A stretch of DNA of 64,000 nucleotides from Tritonibacter aquimaris (GCF_009617595.1 NZ_WIXK01000004.1:124001-188000); one strand, 5' to 3'. Counted from the stretch's first letter, positions 17,794 through 26,745 are shown. Program-made: numbers and translations. Notes: generated from the sequence alone by a model not told the origin.

Positions 17794-18981
17794 TCAGCGG
17801 CGGGGATTTTTACCGTTTGGCGAATTTTTGCCACGCCCTTGTGCGCCGCGTCCGGCTGATTTTGTGCTGTCACTTGATTTACGGCGCAGGCTTGCAGATG
17901 GGTCTGCTGTCTTGCGGGAGTTGCCACGTGATTGCGCGGCTGTGCCATCTGAGCGATCTCGGAAAGTTTTCCCTGCCGCAGGCTTGGCAGAACTTGGTTT
18001 GCCAAGACCAGGCTTGCCAGTACCAGGCCTGCCAGTGCCAGCCTTTCCAAGGCCAGGCTTTCCGGGTCCGGGTTTGCCAGAACCGGGCCGACCGGAACCG
18101 GGTCTACCAGAATCGGATCTGCCTGACGTGGACTTGCCGACAAAAGGCTTTCCTGATTGGGCCTTCTTAAAAGGAGGTTTACCTTTGCGCGTTGGGCGCA
18201 GCTGCTTAGGCTCATCCGGTTCTTGCAGGCCCAATTGGTCACGCATGACCCGGCGGCGCACTTCTTCTACTTCTCCAGGCTTTAGATCGCCAAGCTGGAA
18301 CGGACCATAAGACAGCCGCAACAGCCGGTTCACCGGGAAGCCGATGTCTTCCATCGCGCGGCGGATTTCGCGGTTCCTGCCTTCACGCAGACCCACGGTG
18401 ACCCAGGCGTTTGCACCTTGCTGGCGATCCAATGTGACCTGCATCGGCTGGAAACGTTCACCATCGATCACAAGCCCCTTGCGCAAGGGTTCAAACGCTT
18501 CATCCTTGGGGCGACCATTGATGCGCACGCGGTAGCGGCGCAGCCAGCCGGTTTCTGGCAGCTCCAGCTTACGTTTCAAGCCGCCATCATTGGTCAGCAG
18601 CAACAAACCTTCGGAATTAATGTCAAGCCGCCCAACCGTCATCACCCGCGGCAGGTCTTCGGGCAGCTCGTCAAAAATGGTGGTGCGACCCTTTTCATCA
18701 GAATTGGTCGTCACCAGGCCAATGGGTTTGTAATACAGCCACAGACGTGCCTCTTCTGCCTCGGGCAGGGGATTGCCATCCACGCTGATCCGATCTTGCG
18801 TCGTCACATTCAGCGCAGGGCTTTCGATAACCTTGCCATTGACGCTCACGCGCCCCTCCGTAATCATGCGTTCCGCCTCCCGGCGCGAGGCCACGCCAGC
18901 GCGCGACAGCACTTTGGCGATCCGATCGCCTTCGGGGGATTGGGGGGTGGTGTTGTCTTTGGGGGCAGGTTTCTGTGTCAT
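17794..18981 (-). CDS. rluB: 23S rRNA pseudouridine synthase, RluB/RsuA family, with repeat tail
   Basis: 395 residues. The N-terminal S4 domain (RIAKVLSRAGVASRREAE) is followed by the RsuA/RluB catalytic domain with VGRLDINSEGLLLLTNDG, which holds the catalytic Asp. GLREGRNREIRRAMEDIGF then RLLRLSYGPFQLGDL match RluB, which makes pseudouridine 2605 in E. coli 23S rRNA. From about residue 265 the protein is a basic low-complexity tail of GKPG/GRPG repeats rich in Lys, Arg, Gly, Pro and Ser. The start ATG at 18981 precedes TQKPAPKD; the frame is open further upstream. Such tails probably bind RNA (inference). Confidence 0.85.
   Translation of the reverse strand: MTQKPAPKDNTTPQSPEGDRIAKVLSRAGVASRREAERMITEGRVSVNGKVIESPALNVTTQDRISVDGNPLPEAEEARLWLYYKPIGLVTTNSDEKGRTTIFDELPEDLPRVMTVGRLDINSEGLLLLTNDGGLKRKLELPETGWLRRYRVRINGRPKDEAFEPLRKGLVIDGERFQPMQVTLDRQQGANAWVTVGLREGRNREIRRAMEDIGFPVNRLLRLSYGPFQLGDLKPGEVEEVRRRVMRDQLGLQEPDEPKQLRPTRKGKPPFKKAQSGKPFVGKSTSGRSDSGRPGSGRPGSGKPGPGKPGLGKAGTGRPGTGKPGLGKPSSAKPAAGKTFRDRSDGTAAQSRGNSRKTADPSASLRRKSSDSTKSAGRGAQGRGKNSPNGKNPRR
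17995..18130. repeat. Degenerate short tandem repeats coding the RluB tail
   Basis: Units of about 12-15 bases related to CCAGGCTTGCCAGTA recur here, coding G-K/R-P-G-x steps read on the minus strand. They are likely to vary in copy number between strains. Confidence 0.6.
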
Positions 18982-19043
18982 GAACCCGCCATAGAACATT
19001 CCCGCGGCTTGCGAAAGCATCCATTCTGGGGCAGGGAGGTTTC

Positions 19044-19502
19044 ATGCAGTTCACGTCATTCATGGATCAGGCCCTAGATGAGGCGCGAAAAGCCGGAGCA
19101 CGCGGCGAAGTTCCCGTGGGCGCGGTGCTTGTTTCTGCCTCCGGGGTGGTGGTGGCCGCCGCAGGAAACCGCACCCGTGAACTGAACGATCCGACCGCCC
19201 ACGCGGAAATGCTGGTGATCCGCGCGGCCTGTGCCACATTGGGGCGCGAACGGTTGCAGGATCATGATCTCTACGTGACGCTTGAACCCTGTGCCATGTG
19301 CGCCGCCGCGATAGCTGCCGCCCGCCTGCGTCGGGTGTATTATGGCGCATCAGATCCCAAATCCGGTGGTGTCGCCCATGGGGCCTGCGTGTTTGATCAT
19401 CCGCAATCCCACCATATGCCCGAAGTCTATGAAGGCCTTGCCGAAGGGGAGGCCGCCGCGCTGTTGCGGGAGTTCTTTGCAAAGAAGCGGGATTTGGGAT
19501 GA
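19044..19502 (+). CDS. tadA: tRNA adenosine(34) deaminase
   Basis: 152 residues. It deaminates A34 to inosine in tRNA-Arg(ACG). The zinc site is complete: PTAHAEML supplies His and the catalytic Glu, and EPCAMCAAAI supplies the two Cys. GASDPKSGG is the typical later motif. The start ATG at 19044 has GGGAGG upstream. It is divergent from the RluB gene, and the two share the short region 18982-19043 for their promoters. Confidence 0.95.
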   Translation: MQFTSFMDQALDEARKAGARGEVPVGAVLVSASGVVVAAAGNRTRELNDPTAHAEMLVIRAACATLGRERLQDHDLYVTLEPCAMCAAAIAAARLRRVYYGASDPKSGGVAHGACVFDHPQSHHMPEVYEGLAEGEAAALLREFFAKKRDLG

Positions 19503-19572
19503 GCCTAAGATAAGGCTGAACCGCTATCGCACGCGAAAAGACGGCAAATTGCCTATCACCTCTTGATTTGCA

Positions 19573-19613
19573 TAGGTCAGTTGTCCTACCACCTGTATAG
19601 GTCAATTGCCCTA
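19573..19613. promoter_or_regulatory. Two tandem operator palindromes upstream of the TetR gene
   Basis: TAGGTCAGTTGTCCTA (19573-19588) and TAGGTCAATTGCCCTA (19598-19613) are two near-palindromes of the same type, spaced 25 bases apart. They end 13 bases before the TetR start codon. A weaker third copy, AAATTGCCTA, lies at 19547-19556. The layout fits autoregulation by the adjacent TetR protein. Confidence 0.65.
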
Positions 19614-19626
19614 GGATTCTTGTGCT

Positions 19627-20190
19627 ATGTCAACACGTGAAAAAATTGCGGCGTCTGCGGATGATCTCTTTTATGAGCAGGGGTTCGAGGCCACGTCTTT
19701 TGCCGATATCGCGTCAGATGTTGGGATTTCTCGTGGGAACTTCTACCATCATTTCAAAGCCAAAGATGACATCCTTGATGCGGTGATCGACCGTCGAATT
19801 GTCAAAACCCAGAAAATGCTGGAAAGCTGGGATGCTGACGGCAAAACTCCGCTGGAGCGGATTGGCTGTTTCATCCGCATCCTTATTCGCAATCGGGCCA
19901 AGATCACCAATTACGGCTGTCCGGTGGGGACTTTGGTGTCAGAGCTCGGCAAGCTGAACCATGTGGGGCAATCCCGTGCCAATGCGCTGTTTTCAATGTT
20001 TTCGGATTGGCTGGTCGAGCAGTTTCGCGCCTTGGGCTGCAATGATGAGGACGCCCTGAAACACGCGCGCCATTTGCTGGCGCGCAGTCAGGGTGTGGCG
20101 ACGCTATCGCAGGCGTTGCGTGATGATGCGTTTATCGAGTCTGAAGTTGATTTGATGCTTGAATACGCTGCTGCGGCAGCGCCAAAATAA
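19627..20190 (+). CDS. TetR/AcrR family transcriptional regulator
   Basis: 187 residues. The N-terminal HTH reads FADIASDVGISRGNFYHHFKAKDDI (given in part: SRGNFYHHFKAKDD), which is the classic TetR recognition helix. The C-terminal part, with ITNYGCPVGTLVSELGKL, resembles the TetR_C domain of the YcdC/AcuR-like group. It probably binds the two palindromes just upstream and controls itself and the YciI and tag genes that follow within 12 bases. No clear Shine-Dalgarno sequence is seen, so the transcript may be leaderless. The ligand is unknown. Confidence 0.85.
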   Translation: MSTREKIAASADDLFYEQGFEATSFADIASDVGISRGNFYHHFKAKDDILDAVIDRRIVKTQKMLESWDADGKTPLERIGCFIRILIRNRAKITNYGCPVGTLVSELGKLNHVGQSRANALFSMFSDWLVEQFRALGCNDEDALKHARHLLARSQGVATLSQALRDDAFIESEVDLMLEYAAAAAPK

Positions 20191-20201
20191 GGAATTTGAA
20201 T

Positions 20202-20492
20202 ATGTTTGTTGTCTTTTTGAAGTTTGGCCAAAACCGTGCTGCCGCCGGGGATCATATGGAAGGTCACAAGGCCTGGATCGGGCAGGGGTTTGAACGCGGA
20301 ATTTTTCTAGCTGTTGGCAGCCTTGCGGACAAACAAGGCGGCGGGATCTGGGCGCATAATTGCACCGCCGAAGAGCTGGAAGCCTTTGTCAAAGAAGACC
20401 CGTTTGTTGTGCATGATGTGGTTGCGCCAGAAATCACTGAAATCCTCCCCGCGCGCCTTGATGATCGTCTGTCGTTTTTGAAAGACGCATAA
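20202..20492 (+). CDS. YciI-like protein
   Basis: 96 residues. The ferredoxin-like YciI/YCII fold is suggested by MFVVFLKFGQNRA, the central MEGHKAWIGQGFERG and FVKEDPFVVHDVV, a conserved DPF motif. The family includes small possible dehydrochlorinase-like enzymes of unknown role. The start ATG at 20202 has AAGGA upstream. Its stop codon is followed immediately by the tag start, so the two genes are coupled. Confidence 0.8.
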   Translation: MFVVFLKFGQNRAAAGDHMEGHKAWIGQGFERGIFLAVGSLADKQGGGIWAHNCTAEELEAFVKEDPFVVHDVVAPEITEILPARLDDRLSFLKDA

Positions 20493-21110
20493 ATGGCTGA
20501 ACTATACCTGGCGCCGGATGGTGAATATCGCTGCAAATGGGCAGGGGGCGCACCTGGCTTTCTGGAATACCACGATACCGAGTGGGGTTTTCCGGTTGGT
20601 GATGACATCCGCCTGTTTGAAAAAGTCTGTCTGGAAAGCTTTCAATCGGGCCTAAGCTGGCGCACTATTCTGGAAAAGCGGGAGAATTTCCGCGCAGCTT
20701 TTCAGGGGTTTGACTATCGCAAAGTGGCGCAGTTTGACGACAGCGATGTTGAACGCCTGCTGCAGGACAAAGGCATTGTGCGTCATCGTGGTAAAATCAA
20801 CGCGGTGATCAATAATGCCGCCCGCGCGATTGAACTGGAAGCAGAGGCCGGGAGCCTTGCGGCGTTTTTCTGGTCGTTTGAACCGGATCCCGAAACCCTG
20901 CCGCCGCCGCAAAGCCAGACCACCAGCGCCGAATCTGTTGCGCTTTCAAAAGCGCTCAAGAAACGCGGATGGAAATTCGTCGGCCCCACCACCTGCTTTG
21001 CCTTCATTCAGGCGATGGGGCTGATCAATGATCACTCCGAAGGCTGTATCATTCGCCCGCGTGTCGAAGCTGCGCGGGCGAAGTTCGTCCGGCCTCAGCT
21101 CAAAGCGTGA
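20493..21110 (+). CDS. tag: DNA-3-methyladenine glycosylase I
   Basis: 205 residues. It removes 3-methyladenine from alkylated DNA. The N-terminus has the Tag zinc Cys and landmarks RCKWAGG, YHDTEWGFP and FEKVCLESFQSGLSW; the C-terminal zinc site is in NDHSEGC. The ATG directly follows the TAA of the YciI gene. The last 11 bases overlap the 3' end of the oppositely directed UPF0173 gene. Confidence 0.95.
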   Translation: MAELYLAPDGEYRCKWAGGAPGFLEYHDTEWGFPVGDDIRLFEKVCLESFQSGLSWRTILEKRENFRAAFQGFDYRKVAQFDDSDVERLLQDKGIVRHRGKINAVINNAARAIELEAEAGSLAAFFWSFEPDPETLPPPQSQTTSAESVALSKALKKRGWKFVGPTTCFAFIQAMGLINDHSEGCIIRPRVEAARAKFVRPQLKA

Positions 21111-21792
21111 TTGGTTTTAATACGTCTGGTTCCACCACTTCCACATCGGGCAGGGCGCTGATGAGTTCTTCGGCGCTCTGCTCAAGCAGGGGGAAGGTTT
21201 TATAGTGGCAGGGGATCAGGGTTTTGAAATTGAAATAGCGCTTGGCCGCATAGGCCGCACCTTTCATGCCCATGGTGAAATGGCCTCCGGCGCTCAGAAT
21301 GCCGATTTCGGGTTTGTAGAAATCTCCCATCCATTCCATATCGGCCATAATATCCGTGTCGCCTGAGACATAGACAGTTTTGCCTTCGAGGGTGATCATA
21401 AATCCAACCTCGGATCCGGCCGTCTTCAGCCCCTCGGGCGTGCCAAAGGTCGAACTGTGCGAGGCTGCAACCATTGAAACCGTGATGCCATCCAGATCGA
21501 CGGTGCCGCCTTTGTTGAAACCAATGGTTTCGATACCTTCAGCATCTGACCAATGGGCCATCAGATCGTATTGCCCCACAACCGGCACGTTCAGCCGCTT
21601 GGCGAGACCAACAATATCGGCTGAGTGATCAAAATGCGCATGGGTCAGCAGGATATGGGTTGCCCCTTTCAGCGCGTCTTCGTGTTGATCTTCGGCCAAC
21701 ATCGGATTGCCGGTGAGCCAGGGATCAATCAACAGAACCTTGTCCGCGCTTTCAATTCGAAAACTAGCATGCCCCAGCCAGATAATATTCAT
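21100..21792 (-). CDS. UPF0173 metallo-beta-lactamase-fold hydrolase
   Basis: 230 residues. The metal-binding motif THAHFDHSAD is present, with later ligands in ASHSS, SGDTDI and PCHYKTFP. MNIIWLGHASFRIE is the usual N-terminus of UPF0173 (YtkL-like) proteins, which are predicted metal-dependent hydrolases of unknown substrate. I chose ATG at 21792, with GGAG upstream. It is convergent and overlapping with tag. Confidence 0.87.
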   Translation of the reverse strand: MNIIWLGHASFRIESADKVLLIDPWLTGNPMLAEDQHEDALKGATHILLTHAHFDHSADIVGLAKRLNVPVVGQYDLMAHWSDAEGIETIGFNKGGTVDLDGITVSMVAASHSSTFGTPEGLKTAGSEVGFMITLEGKTVYVSGDTDIMADMEWMGDFYKPEIGILSAGGHFTMGMKGAAYAAKRYFNFKTLIPCHYKTFPLLEQSAEELISALPDVEVVEPDVLKPITL

Positions 21793-21848
21793 AGCGTCTT
21801 TCTCCATTTTGGACCTAGGATGATCCAGACATCTGCAAGGAGAACTCT

Positions 21849-22511
21849 ATGCAGCTTACGGGATATGTCGATGCCTATTGTGAACGCCTAAGCCCGCATT
21901 ACTGGGCGGAACCGGTGAATGCCTTGACCAATGCTGCCTTTGTGATCGCAGCGGTGCTGGTTTGGATCCTTGAGCGGCGCGCGCCCGCACCGATGATGCG
22001 GGTGCTGTGCGCGGTTTTGGCGCTGATCGGGGTGGGGAGCTATCTGTTTCACACCCACGCATTGATTTGGGCGATGATTGCAGATGTAACGCCTATTGCG
22101 CTTTTTGTGCTGATTTATGTTTTTGCGATCAATCGCGACATTTTGTGCCTGCGCCCGGTGCGGGCTTACGGCCTCACCGCGCTGTTTTTCCCGTATTATG
22201 CGCTGACACTGCCGCTGTTTCAGATGCTGCCCGGTTTGGGCAGTTCTGCCGTCTATGGTCCGGTGCCGTTGCTGATTGTGCTCTATGCGCTGGTGCTGTG
22301 GCACAAAAAGCCGCTTTTGGCGCGGGGCTTCATCTATGGCGCTGCTATTTTGGTACTGTCACTGACGTTTCGCACCCTGGATGAGCCGCTGTGCCAGGTC
22401 TTTCCGCTTGGCACCCATTTCCTGTGGCATATCCTAAATGGGGTGATGCTGGGCTGGATGATTGTGGCCTATGGGCGCGCATGGCGGGCACAAAGCGGGG
22501 ATCAGGCGTAG
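21849..22511 (+). CDS. Ceramidase-like membrane protein (CREST superfamily)
   Basis: 220 residues with about seven hydrophobic helices. The alkaline-ceramidase-type metal residues are visible: HYWAEPVNALTN near the N-terminus, GSYLFHTHA in helix 3, and FPLGTHFLWHILNG in the last helix with two His. It is predicted to hydrolyse an amide or ester in the membrane. In bacteria the real substrate is usually unknown. It starts 56 bases from the divergent UPF0173 gene. Confidence 0.8.
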   Translation: MQLTGYVDAYCERLSPHYWAEPVNALTNAAFVIAAVLVWILERRAPAPMMRVLCAVLALIGVGSYLFHTHALIWAMIADVTPIALFVLIYVFAINRDILCLRPVRAYGLTALFFPYYALTLPLFQMLPGLGSSAVYGPVPLLIVLYALVLWHKKPLLARGFIYGAAILVLSLTFRTLDEPLCQVFPLGTHFLWHILNGVMLGWMIVAYGRAWRAQSGDQA

Positions 22512-22573
22512 CCAACCCTTGCAGCGCGCGCGCGCGGGCGGTAAATGCCAGATAACACAGATGAGGGTAATCC

Positions 22574-22861
22574 ATGTCGATTGACCAAAACACCGCCGCC
22601 AAAGTGGCGAAACTGGCCCGGATCAAGGTCGAAGAGGATGCGCTGCCAGCGCTGTCCAATGAGTTCAACAACATCCTTGGCTTTATCGAACAGCTGAATG
22701 AAGTGGATGTTGAAGGGGTAGAACCAATGACCTCGGTCACACCGCAGCGCCTGAAGCGCCGTGAAGATGTGGTCAACGACGGCAACCAGCAGGACAAGGT
22801 GCTGGCCAATGCGCCAGATGCGCGCGAAGGCTTCTTTGCGGTTCCGAAGGTGGTGGAGTAA
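22574..22861 (+). CDS. gatC: Asp/Glu-tRNA amidotransferase subunit C
   Basis: 95 residues. It is the small stabilising subunit of the GatCAB complex that converts Glu-tRNA(Gln) and Asp-tRNA(Asn) to Gln- and Asn-tRNA. Typical segments are KVAKLARIKVEEDALP, LGFIEQLNEVDVEGVEPM and REGFFAVPKVVE. GAGGG lies upstream of the ATG. It ends 3 bases before gatA. Confidence 0.95.
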   Translation: MSIDQNTAAKVAKLARIKVEEDALPALSNEFNNILGFIEQLNEVDVEGVEPMTSVTPQRLKRREDVVNDGNQQDKVLANAPDAREGFFAVPKVVE

Positions 22862-22864
22862 GAC

Positions 22865-24352
22865 ATGACTGAACTGAATAAACTTGGCCTTGCTGAGGCC
22901 CGCGACCTGCTGCGTAAAGGTGAAACCACCTCCGTTGAGCTGACCAAGGCTTGCATCACCGCAATTGACGGCTCTGATGCGCTGAACGCTTATGTGCATA
23001 AAACCCCGGAAATCGCGCTTGAGCGTGCAAAAGCTGCGGATGCCCGCCTGAAACAGGGCGACGCGCCTGCCATGTGTGGCCTGCCCATCGGCATCAAAGA
23101 CGTGTTCTGCACCGAAGGGGTCGACAGCCAGGCTGGTTCAAACATCCTGAAAGGCTTCAAGCCGGAATATGAATCCACAGTCACCCAGAACCTGCGCGAT
23201 GCAGGTGCGGTGATGCTTGGCAAGCTCAACATGGATGAGTTTGCGATGGGGTCTTCAAACGAGAGCTCATGCTACGGCGCAGCCGTTAACCCGTGGAAAC
23301 GCGATGGCGACGATACACCGCTTACACCTGGTGGCTCTTCGGGTGGCTCTTCTGCGGCTGTTGCTGCGGATCTGTGTCTGGCGGCAACCGGCACCGATAC
23401 CGGCGGCTCGATCCGTCAGCCTGCGGCCTTTACCGGCACTGTTGGGATTAAACCCACTTACGGTCGCTGCTCGCGCTGGGGGGTGGTGTCTTACGCCTCT
23501 TCGCTGGATCAGGCTGGCCCGATGACCAAAACAGTACGCGATGCGGCCATCATGCTGGGCGCAATGGCAGGGCACGACCCCAAAGACAGTACCTCTGCTG
23601 ATCTTGCTGTGCCGGATTTCGAGGCGATGCTGACCGGTGACATCCGTGGCAAGAAAATCGGCCTGCCCAAGGAATACCGCGTTGATGGCATGCCTGCCTC
23701 CATTGAAAAACTGTGGAACGAAGGCGCCGAAAAGCTAAAAGATGCCGGCGCTGAAATCGTCGATATTTCGCTGCCGCACACAAAATACGCGCTGCCAGCC
23801 TATTATGTGATTGCACCTGCTGAAGCGTCGTCAAACCTCGCACGTTATGATGGGGTTCGCTATGGCCAGCGCAGCACGCTTGACGCGGGTGACGGCATCA
23901 CCGAGATGTATGAAAAAACCCGTGCCGCAGGGTTTGGCCCAGAAACCCAGCGCCGTATCATGGTTGGCACCTATGTGCTGTCTGCCGGTTTCTATGACGC
24001 CTATTACAACCGCGCGCGCCGGGTCCGTACATTGATCAAGAAAGACTTTGAAGACGCGTTTGCAGCGGGCATCGATGCAATCCTTGCGCCGGTCACACCT
24101 TCGCCAGCCTTTGGTCTGGGTGACATGGCCTCGGCAGATCCGGTGGAAATGTATCTGCAGGATGTCTTCTCGGTCACGCTGAACCTTGCCGGTCTTCCGG
24201 GGGTTGCCGTGCCTGCTGGCCTCAACAGCCAGGGCCTGCCACTGGGGCTTCAGCTCATTGGCAAACCTTGGGAAGAGGGCGATCTGCTGAACACCGCCTA
24301 CGCGTTGGAACAGGCCACTGGTTTTGTGGCCAAGCCATCGAAATGGTGGTAA
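22865..24352 (+). CDS. gatA: Asp/Glu-tRNA amidotransferase subunit A
   Basis: 495 residues, full length. It is the amidase-signature subunit that releases ammonia from glutamine. The catalytic Lys is in [12 protein letters not shown], and the Ser-rich signature [18 protein letters not shown] and [13 protein letters not shown] give the cis-Ser and nucleophile Ser. It is coupled to gatC. gatB is not in the window. Confidence 0.97.
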   Translation: MTELNKLGLAEARDLLRKGETTSVELTKACITAIDGSDALNAYVHKTPEIALERAKAADARLKQGDAPAMCGLPIGIKDVFCTEGVDSQAGSNILKGFKPEYESTVTQNLRDAGAVMLGKLNMDEFAMGSSNESSCYGAAVNPWKRDGDDTPLTPGGSSGGSSAAVAADLCLAATGTDTGGSIRQPAAFTGTVGIKPTYGRCSRWGVVSYASSLDQAGPMTKTVRDAAIMLGAMAGHDPKDSTSADLAVPDFEAMLTGDIRGKKIGLPKEYRVDGMPASIEKLWNEGAEKLKDAGAEIVDISLPHTKYALPAYYVIAPAEASSNLARYDGVRYGQRSTLDAGDGITEMYEKTRAAGFGPETQRRIMVGTYVLSAGFYDAYYNRARRVRTLIKKDFEDAFAAGIDAILAPVTPSPAFGLGDMASADPVEMYLQDVFSVTLNLAGLPGVAVPAGLNSQGLPLGLQLIGKPWEEGDLLNTAYALEQATGFVAKPSKWW

Positions 24353-24386
24353 TCACCGCTGTAGGTCATAACATATAGGTCTTTCC

Positions 24387-25208
24387 ATGCGCATCATTGC
24401 CTTTCCCATTGTTGTCACATCGCTTCTTGCCCTCGCGGCCTGCGAGCCGAGCGTGCCGGACAGCGGGGCAGGCGTGATAGAGGGAAGACCTGCCCCAGGT
24501 TCCACCATCACAGGTGAACCTCTGGTGCCTGCTGCACGTATCTCAACCGAGCCATTGCCCTCTGCCAATCGCGCACAAGCGCAAAGCCCGGGCTTTGGCT
24601 CATCGGTTGCCTTGCCCGCCCCCACTGGGGTTCACAGCCAATCGGCGGGCGAAAGCCTGCCTCCGGCGCGGATCTTTGGCACAGAAACCACGGCGTCGAG
24701 CAGCGATATCGCCCGCGAGACAGCCGCGGCACTACAGTCGGCGCGATCAAACTCTGGCATTGCACCGCTCGAAGCTTCGCCGTCAAATCCGGCACCGCAG
24801 ATCATTGGCAATCCGGGCATCTCGGATGAAAACGACTTTACCGCTGTCTCTGCGCGTCAGTCGATCGAAAGCGATGCAGCGCGGCTTGAACGTAACCGTG
24901 AGAAATTCCAACAGGTTACGCCAACAGCCTTGCCACAACGCGATGGCGAAAGTGACCCGAATGTGGTGCGCTATGCGCTCAGTACGTCGCATCCAGTAGG
25001 GACACGCGTCTACAGCCGCTCTGGCATTAACCTGCGCGCGCGCTCACAGCGTAACTGCGCGCTGTTTCCTTCAGCCGATGCGGCACAGGTTGAATTTCTA
25101 CGCAACGGTGGCCCCAAACGCGATCGCAAGGCGCTGGACCCGGATGGGGATGGCTACGCCTGCGGCTGGGATCCACGCCCGTTCCGCCTGGCGGTTGGCA
25201 ACCGCTGA
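24387..25208 (+). CDS. Lipoprotein with C-terminal excalibur-like calcium-binding motif
   Basis: 273 residues. The signal peptide ends in lipobox LALAAC. A long Pro/Ser/Ala-rich disordered region follows. The C-terminal 45 residues form an excalibur-type domain: a Cys in RNCALFPS, then DPDGDGYACGWDPRPF with the DxDxDGxxC calcium loop. Predicted location is the inner leaflet of the outer membrane or the periplasm. The amidase gene follows after 3 bases, so a cell-wall role for the pair is possible (inference). Confidence 0.75.
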   Translation: MRIIAFPIVVTSLLALAACEPSVPDSGAGVIEGRPAPGSTITGEPLVPAARISTEPLPSANRAQAQSPGFGSSVALPAPTGVHSQSAGESLPPARIFGTETTASSSDIARETAAALQSARSNSGIAPLEASPSNPAPQIIGNPGISDENDFTAVSARQSIESDAARLERNREKFQQVTPTALPQRDGESDPNVVRYALSTSHPVGTRVYSRSGINLRARSQRNCALFPSADAAQVEFLRNGGPKRDRKALDPDGDGYACGWDPRPFRLAVGNR

Positions 25209-25211
25209 TCG

Positions 25212-25886
25212 ATGTCAGGCCTGACGCCGCTCCTGCACCCCAGCCCCAATTTTGGCCCTCGTCGCGGCGGGCAGAAGCCAGAACTGATTGTGCTCCATTA
25301 CACCGCGATGGGCAGCGCCGAGGCCGCGCTTGAACGCCTGTGTGACCCACAATATGAGGTGTCGGCGCATTATCTCATCGCTTCTGATGGAGAAGTCTAT
25401 CAGCTGGTGGATGAGACCATGCGCGCCTGGCATGCTGGCGCGGGTGAATGGTGCGGGCAGGGGGATGTGAACTCGCGCTCCATCGGCATTGAGCTCGACA
25501 ACGCGGGTGATCATCCGTTTGCTGAACCTCAGATGCGCGCGCTGGAAGATCTCGTGAAAGGTATCATGCAACGCTGGCAGATCCCTGCACATGGGGTGAT
25601 TGGCCATTCAGATATGGCACCGGGGCGCAAAATTGACCCGGGACCGCGTTTTGACTGGCTGCGCCTCGTGCACCAAAACCTTGCAGCGGTCTCTGGCGAT
25701 AGCGCAGCACCTCAGGATGTCAGCTGGACGCGCTTTCGCAAGTTGGCGCAGGACGCTGGCTACACCTGCGATTGTTCTGATCAGGATCTGCTTGCAGCTA
25801 TTCGCCTGCGACATCGCCCGCATGGCATAGGTCGGCTTGCAGCTGCAGATCTGGCAGCCCTACCCAAAGGGCATTCACCTTTTTAA
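25212..25886 (+). CDS. N-acetylmuramoyl-L-alanine amidase (Amidase_2, AmiD-like)
   Basis: 224 residues. The Amidase_2 zinc site is visible: IVLHYTAM (His), WHAG (His) and GHSDMAPGRKIDPGP (His, Lys, Asp). The family cleaves the lactyl-L-Ala bond in peptidoglycan or in anhydro-muropeptides. No signal peptide is visible, so it may act on muropeptides in the cytoplasm (AmpD-like role) or be exported by other means. The start is 3 bases after the lipoprotein stop. Confidence 0.88.
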   Translation: MSGLTPLLHPSPNFGPRRGGQKPELIVLHYTAMGSAEAALERLCDPQYEVSAHYLIASDGEVYQLVDETMRAWHAGAGEWCGQGDVNSRSIGIELDNAGDHPFAEPQMRALEDLVKGIMQRWQIPAHGVIGHSDMAPGRKIDPGPRFDWLRLVHQNLAAVSGDSAAPQDVSWTRFRKLAQDAGYTCDCSDQDLLAAIRLRHRPHGIGRLAAADLAALPKGHSPF

Positions 25887-25966
25887 AAATACTCTGGGGT
25901 GAATGCGCAGCAGAGGGGCAAAGCCCCTGAGTTTACAGCCTTTGAAACCTTCGTCCAAACCTTGCA

Positions 25967-25995
25967 TTGACGCGCCTGCGCAATGGGCGTAGGCA
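25967..25995 (+). promoter_or_regulatory. rnpB promoter
   Basis: TTGACG (25967-25972), a 17-base spacer and TAGGCA (25990-25995) lie 6 bases before the predicted 5' end of RNase P RNA. This is a good alphaproteobacterial housekeeping promoter. Confidence 0.65.
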
Positions 25996-26001
25996 AGCCC
26001 C

Positions 26002-26396
26002 GCACAGAAGGCCGGACGGTCGCGTTGCCGCAAGGCGCGAGGAAAGTCCGGGCTCCACAAGGCAACGGTGCCGGGTAACGCCCGGGCGGGGTGACCCGAC
26101 GGAAAGCGCCACAGAAATGAAACCGCCTCGCACGCCGGGGTAAGGATGAAACGGTGGGGTAAGAGCCCACCGCGCCGCTGGTAACAGTGGCGGCACGGCA
26201 AGCCCCACCGGGAGCAATGCCAAATAGGGTCCCCGCGCGGGTTGGTCGGGCAACCGATACCACCGCTAGGCATGCTTTGACCGAGAGGGACCGGGTTGGC
26301 AGCTAGAGACATTTGGCAACAGATGTCGCAGATGAATGACCGTCTACGGGCGCCATGTGCGCCCTGGACAAAACCCGGCTTACAGGCCTTCTGTGC
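26002..26396 (+). ncRNA. rnpB: RNase P RNA (type A)
   Basis: About 395 bases; it is the catalytic RNA that trims tRNA 5' ends. The closing helix P1 pairs GCACAGAAGGCC at the 5' end with GGCCTTCTGTGC at the 3' end. Conserved core blocks are present: GAGGAAAGTCCGGGCTCC, CCACAGAAA, GGTAAGGATGAAACGGTG and GTAAGAGCCCACCGC, then GACCGAGAGGGACCGGGTTGG and AGATGAATGACCGTC near the 3' end. Confidence 0.95.
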
Positions 26397-26404
26397 TATT
26401 TAAA

Positions 26405-26614
26405 TCAGCGGATCATGTCGGTGAAACCCTTGCTGGTGCCCCGACTGCGTGCACCGCGCAGCTGGTCGCCGGAAATCTCCATCAGCTGACGGTCGGTGTT
26501 CTTGCTGTGGCTGCTCAGGGTACGACACCAATAGCCCTCGCGCCATTGCCATACAGCATCAAGTTTCTTGCCACCCAAATTGCCGCTGTCTTTCCTGTTC
26601 CAATTCGCGTCTGC
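26405..26614 (-). pseudogene. Remnant of a protein-coding gene next to rnpB
   Basis: An open stretch of 69 codons without a usable ATG ends at a TGA at 26405. It reads like a real protein C-terminus: GGKKLDAVWQWREGYWCR, then NTDRQLMEISGDQLRGARSRG and KGFTDMIR. The G-x-WCR plus later G-D-x-x-R pattern resembles small secreted DUF995-like proteins. A stop lies directly upstream and all three frames before it contain stops, so the 5' part seems lost. It could also be a short gene with a TTG start; I think decay is more likely. Confidence 0.4.
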
Positions 26615-26657
26615 TCAAGATTGTGGATGAAAGCGGGGAAAAACCAGGTCCGAGCTA

Positions 26658-26685
26658 TTGACTCCAAGCGCTACCCGTTTAAAAG
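26658..26685 (+). promoter_or_regulatory. Possible rpmG promoter
   Basis: TTGACT (26658-26663), 16 bases, then TAAAAG (26680-26685), about 60 bases before the rpmG start. Confidence 0.4.
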
Positions 26686-26745
26686 CGCATTCTCATATGG
26701 AATTTACCGAAAGGCCCCTGCCTTTTCGGACGCAGGAGAAGCGCC

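Noticed and set aside
17995-18130. CRISPR array in the repeat-rich region of the RluB gene
   Set aside because: The repeats are short, contiguous, in frame and code for Gly-Lys-Pro steps; there are no spacers.
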